Part shown: one piece after another, positions 3,304-8,018 of the stretch
How positions within the stretch are numbered: position 1 is the stretch's first letter
How the letters are laid out: every line of letters starts with the position of its first letter
Source: Capsulimonas sp039928515
Lineage (GTDB): Bacteria > Armatimonadota > Armatimonadia > Armatimonadales > Capsulimonadaceae
Length of the DNA stretch: 8,018 bases
Strand: one strand, 5' to 3'
Assembly: GCF_039928515.1 (NCBI RefSeq)
Contig: NZ_JBDSSZ010000313.1
Position numbers and translations under genes: made by a program
Notes under the pieces: model-generated
Told to the model about the DNA's origin: nothing
Database searches by the model: none
What the model saw: the letters and a program-made list of their open reading frames with translations, nothing else

Positions 3304-5419
3304 CGCGACGCCGGCGACGGCAACGCCGCAGATCGTGATGCTCCCGCGTCTGTCGATCATGGGCAGCCGTCTCAACCCTCGCGAGGAGTTCGACGCCGCC
3401 GGCCTCCAGGATCTCGCCGACAGTATCAAGGAAGATGGCATCCTCCAGCCGATCATGGTGCGCCGGCGGACACCCGAACCCCACATGTGCGCGATCGCGC
3501 CGGCAGACGATAAGCGGGAGCTTTACCGCGTGTACGTCACCGCTACGATGACCTGGATCGAGGACGTAATCGGCAAGGAAGCCGCCGAGGCGCGCGTCGA
3601 TCAATACCAGACGTGCGAGTATGAGATCGTGATGGGGGAAAGGCGCTGGCGCGCAGCCGGCCTGGCTGGTCTGCAAGAGATCCCATCGATCGTGCGCGAA
3701 GGCCTCGACGACAACACTCATCTTCGCCTGGCGATCATCGAGAACGTGAAGCGCCGGGACCTGAACCCGATGGAGATTGCGCGTGGCTACAAGCGCCTGT
3801 CTGCGGATGTCGGCATGACGCAGGGGGAGATCGCGGCCGGCGTCAACGCCTCCCAGGAACAGGTCAGCAGCTTGATTAGCCTGCTGCGCTTGCCGGCGGA
3901 CGTCCAGGCGCTGATCCAGTCGAAGACACTGACGGTTTCCCATGGAAAGGCGCTGATCCGTTACGCGGATTTCCCGGAAGTCGCGTCCATGATTGCCGGC
4001 GTTGTGGTTCGATACGACATCAAGACCAATGCGTTGGAGAAGGGGCTTTCCGGCCTGGACTGGGCGCATCGTGAAGAGGTGAAGAAGTCCGGCGTTGTCG
4101 TCGACCTTGACGGCCTGGGCACTAAGTTCGACTGGAAGAAGATCTGTAAGGATTGCCCCTTCGGCGCCTATCATAACCCGTCATATTACAATTTCTGCCT
4201 GAAGCCCGATCACTACAAAGAGCTGAACAAAGCGGCGAAAGCAGTGATCAACGCCGAGAAAAAGGCGGCGGAGGCAACGAGGCCAAAGGACGGGCCAAAA
4301 CTGCGCAAGATCAGCACCTACAAGCATGGCGAGGTCAAGGAGATCGATAAGCAGGACGAGTGCATCCCGGCGTCCTGTTCCGCGAAATGCGGATCAAAGG
4401 GAGCCTGTCCTTGCCGCTCTGAAGGTCTGGACTATTCCGGCGCCGTGAAGCCGATCTGTCTCGATCCCAAACGCTTCGCCGAGCTTCACGTCAAAGAAGT
4501 GGAGACGCAGCGAAAGAACGCGCTGGACCAAATGACACCCGATATCGACTTCATTCGGGCGATCATTAGCAAGCACGGATCTCGTTCTTTCGACGGTCGC
4601 GGCGCGGCTATCCTGACTTGGCTGGCGATTAAGAACTGGCGCGGCAATGCAGGGGCGGAGAATTTGAAAGCCTGTGCGAAGCGCGCCGGCGTCTCCCTGG
4701 ACGTCAGTAAAGTCATGGGCCAATACGATAGGAAGGTTGGCCTGGCGGAGCTGGCAAAGTTGGACGCCAGCGCCTTAACTCGTATTGCGCTCGACTTCGC
4801 GATCAGCAGCGAAGCCACGGAGTACATTCAAGCGATCGGCAACCGCTACCAAACGCCCGGGAAGAGCATGATTGAACTGTTGATGGCTCCGATGACAGCG
4901 GAGCCCGAAACGCCTGCGGAGGAAGCGCCGGCCGATGGCTGGACGAAGCTCGTTCCGCCCGATGAATGTCTCGGCTGCATGGAGGTCGTCCCGTTTCGCG
5001 ATGGACGTGTCTGGACCGTGCTTGAGAACGGCGTTTCGTTGAGCGACATCGGCGAAATGAAGACACCCCAGGGCGCATTCTATTGCGCAAACTGCGGCCC
5101 GGAAGTCACGACATGCCGCGTGTGTGGCTGCACGGACGAGGCCGGCTGCGATCCGTCCTGCGCCTGGGCAGAGGATGATCTGTGTACCGGCTGCATCCCT
5201 GGTGAGCCGCCGGCCGTGCTGATCGACGTCGAGTCCACCAGGCTCGCGTTCCGCGAGCCTGGTCCGTCTCCTCTGCCTTCCAATCTGGTCGAGCTCTGCA
5301 CCGACTGCGGCTGTCATCCCAAAGAGGCCGGCGATCTGTGCGGGATCTGCGCACGGGAAGACGCGGCGGTGATGGCGGCGGTTCTTGCGGCGGAAGGGAG
5401 CGGCATGTGCAATCTGTAG
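3260..5419 (+). CDS. ParB/Spo0J-like DNA-binding protein with multiple zinc-finger clusters
   Basis: This 719-residue protein is far longer than partition ParB proteins (about 280-330). Residues 25-165 form a ParB/Srx-like domain. NPREEFDAAGLQDLADSIKEDGILQPI is the classical opening, GERRWRA (126-132) the arginine-rich box, and ENVKRRDLNP (161-170) the ENxQR-like box. These two boxes make the CTP site in ParB-type CTPases. An extra stretch of about 48 residues separates QPIMVRR from the box. Residues 186-231 are the HTH (MTQGEIAAGV to VSHGKAL). Two related cysteine modules follow: C296/C299/C313/H318, and C368-C385 with C400. A helical region (about 410-545) leads to a C-terminal cysteine-rich part: C570/C573/C609/C612, a CRVCGC-type knuckle (C619-C645), and C680/C683/C694/C697. 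GTG 3260 has GGGAGG seven bases upstream. No ParA lies in the window, so partitioning is not certain; origin binding, transcription control or a nuclease role are alternatives. Confidence 0.85.
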   Translation: MPKSVKTEDYSARDSATPATATPQIVMLPRLSIMGSRLNPREEFDAAGLQDLADSIKEDGILQPIMVRRRTPEPHMCAIAPADDKRELYRVYVTATMTWIEDVIGKEAAEARVDQYQTCEYEIVMGERRWRAAGLAGLQEIPSIVREGLDDNTHLRLAIIENVKRRDLNPMEIARGYKRLSADVGMTQGEIAAGVNASQEQVSSLISLLRLPADVQALIQSKTLTVSHGKALIRYADFPEVASMIAGVVVRYDIKTNALEKGLSGLDWAHREEVKKSGVVVDLDGLGTKFDWKKICKDCPFGAYHNPSYYNFCLKPDHYKELNKAAKAVINAEKKAAEATRPKDGPKLRKISTYKHGEVKEIDKQDECIPASCSAKCGSKGACPCRSEGLDYSGAVKPICLDPKRFAELHVKEVETQRKNALDQMTPDIDFIRAIISKHGSRSFDGRGAAILTWLAIKNWRGNAGAENLKACAKRAGVSLDVSKVMGQYDRKVGLAELAKLDASALTRIALDFAISSEATEYIQAIGNRYQTPGKSMIELLMAPMTAEPETPAEEAPADGWTKLVPPDECLGCMEVVPFRDGRVWTVLENGVSLSDIGEMKTPQGAFYCANCGPEVTTCRVCGCTDEAGCDPSCAWAEDDLCTGCIPGEPPAVLIDVESTRLAFREPGPSPLPSNLVELCTDCGCHPKEAGDLCGICAREDAAVMAAVLAAEGSGMCNL
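5237..5263. repeat. perfect 12-bp inverted repeat with 3-base loop inside the ParB-like gene
   Basis: ACCAGGCTCGCG (5237-5248), TTC loop, CGCGAGCCTGGT (5252-5263). The stem is perfect over 12 bp and very GC-rich. No T-run follows, so it is not a classical terminator. It encodes part of a linker (TRLAFREPG) between two zinc clusters, a stretch that can tolerate sequence constraints. It could be a protein-binding site, for example for the ParB-like protein itself, an RNA structure that slows translation, or a single-strand hairpin used in replication. Confidence 0.7.
5392..5400 (+). promoter_or_regulatory. ribosome binding site supporting GTG 5407
   Basis: GGAAGGGAG ends six bases before GTG 5407, inside the 3' end of the ParB-like gene. 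It makes the short frame from 5407 more likely than the longer one from GTG 5338, whose extra 23 residues are low-complexity Arg/Gly. Confidence 0.6.
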
Positions 5420-5658
5420 ACTTGTCGCCGATCGAGCCGGAAATCGACTACGGCCTCCAGGAGATTTCCGGCGGCGTGTTCATCCACGTGCTGGACCGTC
5501 ACGAAAAAACCCACGTTCCCTTGCGCTTCAGCTCGCCCCTGGAGGCGCGGGGCTACGCTCACTACCTGCACGGCGGTGACGCCTGGCGCGAGTTCCTGGA
5601 CGTTGTTCCCATCCCCTTCGACAACGAAGTCGAAACACCCGGTCACTCAGTCCGCTGA
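5407..5658 (+). CDS. small protein of unknown function between ParB-like and primase genes
   Basis: This 83-residue, acidic protein has no recognised family. The sequence suggests a small alpha/beta fold: a strand (GGVFIHVLDR), then HVPLRFSSPLEARGYAHYLHG, probably a strand and a helix, and a strand-like WREFLDVVPIPF near the end. It has no cysteines and no membrane segment. The start at GTG 5407, 13 bases inside the ParB-like gene, is set by GGAAGGGAG six bases upstream. The stop lies 11 bases before the primase-helicase ATG, whose ribosome binding site begins one base after this stop. Its tight place between the ParB-like and primase genes suggests a shared role in replication control, but nothing in the sequence proves this. 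Confidence 0.65.
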   Translation: MQSVDLSPIEPEIDYGLQEISGGVFIHVLDRHEKTHVPLRFSSPLEARGYAHYLHGGDAWREFLDVVPIPFDNEVETPGHSVR

Positions 5659-5669
5659 CGGAGAAATGA

Positions 5670-8018
5670 ATGCCTGAGATTGGCCCGACAACTCAAGAAA
5701 TACAACTACTGGACGCCGCGCGGAGCTATATCGCCGCCGGCGTCTCAGTGCTTCCGATCTACGGAGACCCTGACCCGGCGAAGCGCACGAAAGGCCCGGA
5801 CTGGCGCGTCCTCCCGCGCGAGTATGATGAGTCGGAGAAGCGGGAGAAGGCGGTGTGGAAGCCCTACCAAAGCCACTACGCGACCGAGGATGAACTGCTC
5901 CACTGGTTCGCCCCCTCCGGCGCAGGCCAGATCGTACGCGGCCTGGGGATCATCGGCGGGATCGTTTCCGGTCACCTGGAAATCCTCGATTTTGACGAAG
6001 TCGGCCTCTATGATGAGTGGGTGCAGACCTGTCTTGATCACGATCTCGGCGAGGCCATTGAGACTTTACCATTGGCGATCACGCCGAGGGGCGGGCGTCA
6101 CCTCTATTACCGATGCGAAACTCCGGTCGCGGGAAACGTCAAACTGGCGATGAACCTGGTCGCCGCGCCTGGCTCGAAAGCCAAAGGCTTGAAGGTGATT
6201 GACGGCGTCCCTCACCAGATAAAAACGCGCATCGAGACGCGCGGCGAAGGCGGCTATGTTCTTGCCCCGCCGACGCCTGCGGAGTGCCATCCAGGCGATG
6301 CGCCCTACGTGCTGGTGCGCGGTGATCTCACGCGGATCCCGGCGATCACTGCGGAGCTACGGACAGCCTACCACCGCATGGCTCAGCTCTATAACATGTA
6401 CGTGGAGCCTGAGCGCGTGGTCGGCCGCACGGCGCCGCGCGTGGACGGCTCCGGCCTGCGCCCTGGCGAAGACTACAACAACCGCGGCGACTACGAGCAG
6501 CTGCTGGAAGAGATCGGCTGGCGACGGGTGGGGCATCACGGCGACAAAACGCTCTGGTGTCGCCCGGGCAAGCAGGGGCGGCACATCAGCGCGACGACGA
6601 ACTATGCGGGGAGCGGCCTGTTCTTCGCCTTCTCCAGCAACGCCTCGCCGTTCGAGATGCAAAGGTCGTACACGCCGTTCGGAGTGTACGCCGCGCTGAA
6701 GCATGACGGCGACTTCCGAAAAGCGGCGGGACAGCTGGGGCGCGAGGGCTTCGGCGAGCAGCGTCCGCCGCGCCGGGAACCGCCCACATCGAAGGACGCG
6801 GATCCCGCGCCGCCGCCGCCTCCCGCCGCCGCCGCGGACCGCCTGGACGAAGACGCTCCGCCGCCGGGGGAGCCAGACGAGCCGAAGCGCCCGCCCTCCG
6901 CTTACTTCGCCACTGACACTGCAAACGCGCGGCGATTTGTCTCCCAGCACAAGGAGAACATCCGGTTCGATCATAGCTGCGGGAAGTGGTATGTGTGGGA
7001 CGGCCGGCGCTGGGCGCTCGATCAGACGAACGCCACCCAGGAGCTGGCGAAACTGACGGCGCGCAACATCTTCCGGGAAGCCGCCGACTGCCCCGATGAC
7101 ATCCAGCGCATTGAGCTGGCGAAGCACGCCAAGAAGAGCCTGGACGCCACGCGCCTCATGGCCATGATCAAGCTGGCCTCCTCCGACGCCGAGGTCGCGG
7201 TGACCCATTCCGACTGGGACCAAGATCAATGGAAATTGAATGTGTCGAACGGGACCCTGAACCTCAAGAGCGGGGAGCTGGATCCACACCAGCGCGAGGA
7301 TCTGATCACGCGCCTGGCTCCGGTGGACTTCGACGCGGACGCCGCCGCGCCCGTCTTTACCCAGGCCATGGACATCTGGCAGCCGGTGGAGGCCGTCCGA
7401 ACGTTCATCCAGCGGCTCAGCGGCTACACACTGACGGGCAGCGTCGAGGAGCACGTCGTCGCCTACGTGTACGGACCAGGCGGGAACGGCAAGAGCGTCT
7501 TTATTGAGATCCTGAAGCGCATCCTCGGCGACTACGGCGTCAAGAGCCAGCGCGAGACGTTCATGCTCAACAGCCACGGCAAGAACGCGGGAGCAGCCTC
7601 CCCCGAGCTCATGGACCTGATCGGTAAACGCTTTGTCAGCGTCGCCGAGGTGCAGCAGGGGGACCGTCTCAACGAAGCTCTGATCAAGGATCTGTCCGGC
7701 GGCGACACCGTCAGCGCGCGCGCGCTCTATACCGGGAACGTCAACTTCAAACCCGTGGCGAAACTGTGGATGTTCGGCAACTACAAGCCCCGGATCACCG
7801 GCGACGACAAAGGCATCTGGCGGCGCGTGCTCGTCGTTCCGTTCACGGCGGAGATCAGCGAGGACCAGAAGGACAAGCGCCTGTTCGAGAAACTGTACGA
7901 TGAAACGCCCGGGATCCTCAACTGGCTGATCGCCGGCTGTCTGGAATGGAGGCGATCCGGACTGCAACCGCCGGCGGAGGTGCTGCTCGCCACCCAGGAG
8001 TACAAGAACGAGCAGGAC
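5670..8018 (+). CDS. primase-polymerase / D5-family helicase fusion (C-terminus beyond window)
   Basis: The frame is open for 783 codons from ATG 5670 to the window edge, so the C-terminus is missing. Residues about 10-225 are a bifunctional primase-polymerase (AEP) domain: SYIAAGVSVLPI at the start, catalytic Asp107 and Asp109 (EILDFDE), and His144 in TPRGGRHLYYR, with RGEGGYVLAPPT closing the domain. A Pro/Ala/Glu linker (about 364-410) joins it to a D5_N/P4-type helicase part: VSNGTLNLKSGEL (525-537), Walker A YGPGGNGKS (601-609), acidic region VSVAE (656-660), and FGNYKPRITGDDKGIWRRV, whose Asn704 and Arg718/719 fit sensor and arginine-finger positions of superfamily 3 helicases. Such fusions (P4 alpha-like) prime and unwind at the element's own origin. 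The end, LLATQEYKNEQD, fits the family's Y+.E.D region, so roughly 50-150 residues may be missing. GGAG at 5660-5663 is six bases before the ATG. Confidence 0.92.
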   Translation, partial: MPEIGPTTQEIQLLDAARSYIAAGVSVLPIYGDPDPAKRTKGPDWRVLPREYDESEKREKAVWKPYQSHYATEDELLHWFAPSGAGQIVRGLGIIGGIVSGHLEILDFDEVGLYDEWVQTCLDHDLGEAIETLPLAITPRGGRHLYYRCETPVAGNVKLAMNLVAAPGSKAKGLKVIDGVPHQIKTRIETRGEGGYVLAPPTPAECHPGDAPYVLVRGDLTRIPAITAELRTAYHRMAQLYNMYVEPERVVGRTAPRVDGSGLRPGEDYNNRGDYEQLLEEIGWRRVGHHGDKTLWCRPGKQGRHISATTNYAGSGLFFAFSSNASPFEMQRSYTPFGVYAALKHDGDFRKAAGQLGREGFGEQRPPRREPPTSKDADPAPPPPPAAAADRLDEDAPPPGEPDEPKRPPSAYFATDTANARRFVSQHKENIRFDHSCGKWYVWDGRRWALDQTNATQELAKLTARNIFREAADCPDDIQRIELAKHAKKSLDATRLMAMIKLASSDAEVAVTHSDWDQDQWKLNVSNGTLNLKSGELDPHQREDLITRLAPVDFDADAAAPVFTQAMDIWQPVEAVRTFIQRLSGYTLTGSVEEHVVAYVYGPGGNGKSVFIEILKRILGDYGVKSQRETFMLNSHGKNAGAASPELMDLIGKRFVSVAEVQQGDRLNEALIKDLSGGDTVSARALYTGNVNFKPVAKLWMFGNYKPRITGDDKGIWRRVLVVPFTAEISEDQKDKRLFEKLYDETPGILNWLIAGCLEWRRSGLQPPAEVLLATQEYKNEQD
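6805..6836 (+). repeat. GCC/CCG simple repeat in the primase-helicase linker
   Basis: A near-continuous CCG/GCC triplet run encodes a Pro/Ala stretch (PAPPPPPAAAA, about residues 379-389) in the linker between the primase and helicase domains. Such tracts can gain or lose triplets without changing the frame, so linker length may vary between relatives. Its composition fits a flexible spacer rather than a folded part. Confidence 0.6.

Noticed and set aside
3269..4174. 301-residue open frame on the minus strand
   Set aside because: It is antisense to the ParB and HTH domains of the ParB-like gene and shows no domain of its own.
5680..6153. Rightward 157-residue open frame
   Set aside because: It is an out-of-frame shadow of the primase domain; the frame from 5670 contains the catalytic motifs and continues to the window end.
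7714..7725. Six-fold GC dinucleotide run, possible Z-DNA
   Set aside because: It encodes ordinary residues of the helicase domain (SARAL) and is expected from GC-rich codon use; no other sign of function.
6357..7967. 536-residue open frame on the minus strand
   Set aside because: It lies wholly opposite the primase-helicase, whose motifs are unmistakable. Long antisense frames are common in GC-rich coding DNA, and its sequence shows no recognisable domain.
1..8018. tRNA genes, CRISPR arrays, insertion sequences and attachment sites
   Set aside because: No cloverleaf, no regularly spaced repeats, no transposase motifs and no terminal repeats were seen on either strand.

Overview
The window looks like the immunity region and early operon of a temperate bacteriophage, prophage or closely related mobile element from a bacterium. 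The genes are packed head to tail with stop/start overlaps, most starts have a GGAGG-type Shine-Dalgarno sequence, and one textbook sigma70-type promoter is present. The early genes are clearly GC-rich (about 60% by eye). The repressor gene and the control region at the left are visibly poorer in GC. No host taxon can be named from the sequence, and no integrase, ParA, structural gene, tRNA or CRISPR array is visible.

Left end (1-513): a leftward XRE-type helix-turn-helix repressor, cut off by the window edge, faces a rightward promoter (TTGACA, 17-bp spacer, TAAGAT at 448-476). Palindromes and TTGTTA repeats crowd this promoter: one palindrome covers the -35 box, one fills the spacer, and direct repeats lie at the predicted transcription start. 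This is the layout of a lambda-like genetic switch.

First rightward genes (514-980): two small, translationally coupled DNA-binding proteins sit where Cro/CII-type regulators would be. They are followed by a strong hairpin (991-1021) that touches the Shine-Dalgarno sequence of the next gene, a possible attenuator or translation switch.

Early operon (1037-8018 and beyond): a SWIM zinc-finger protein; a phage protein with a zinc knuckle and a C-terminal RLIAAAPELL motif; a protein resembling phage single-strand annealing proteins, with a C-terminal zinc knuckle; a two-helix membrane protein; a small unknown protein; a 719-residue ParB/Spo0J-like protein with CTPase motifs and several cysteine clusters; another small unknown; and a primase-polymerase/D5-type helicase fusion that runs off the right end. 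The likely job of the operon is replication and recombination of the element: primase-helicase for DNA synthesis, annealing and SWIM proteins for recombination, and the ParB-like protein for a DNA-binding role without a visible ParA partner.

The most unusual features are the zinc-rich ParB-like protein with a duplicated CLxP module, a perfect 12-bp-stem hairpin inside its gene, the operator/promoter arrangement, and the hairpin next to the SWIM-gene ribosome binding site. All function calls rest on motif reading only.
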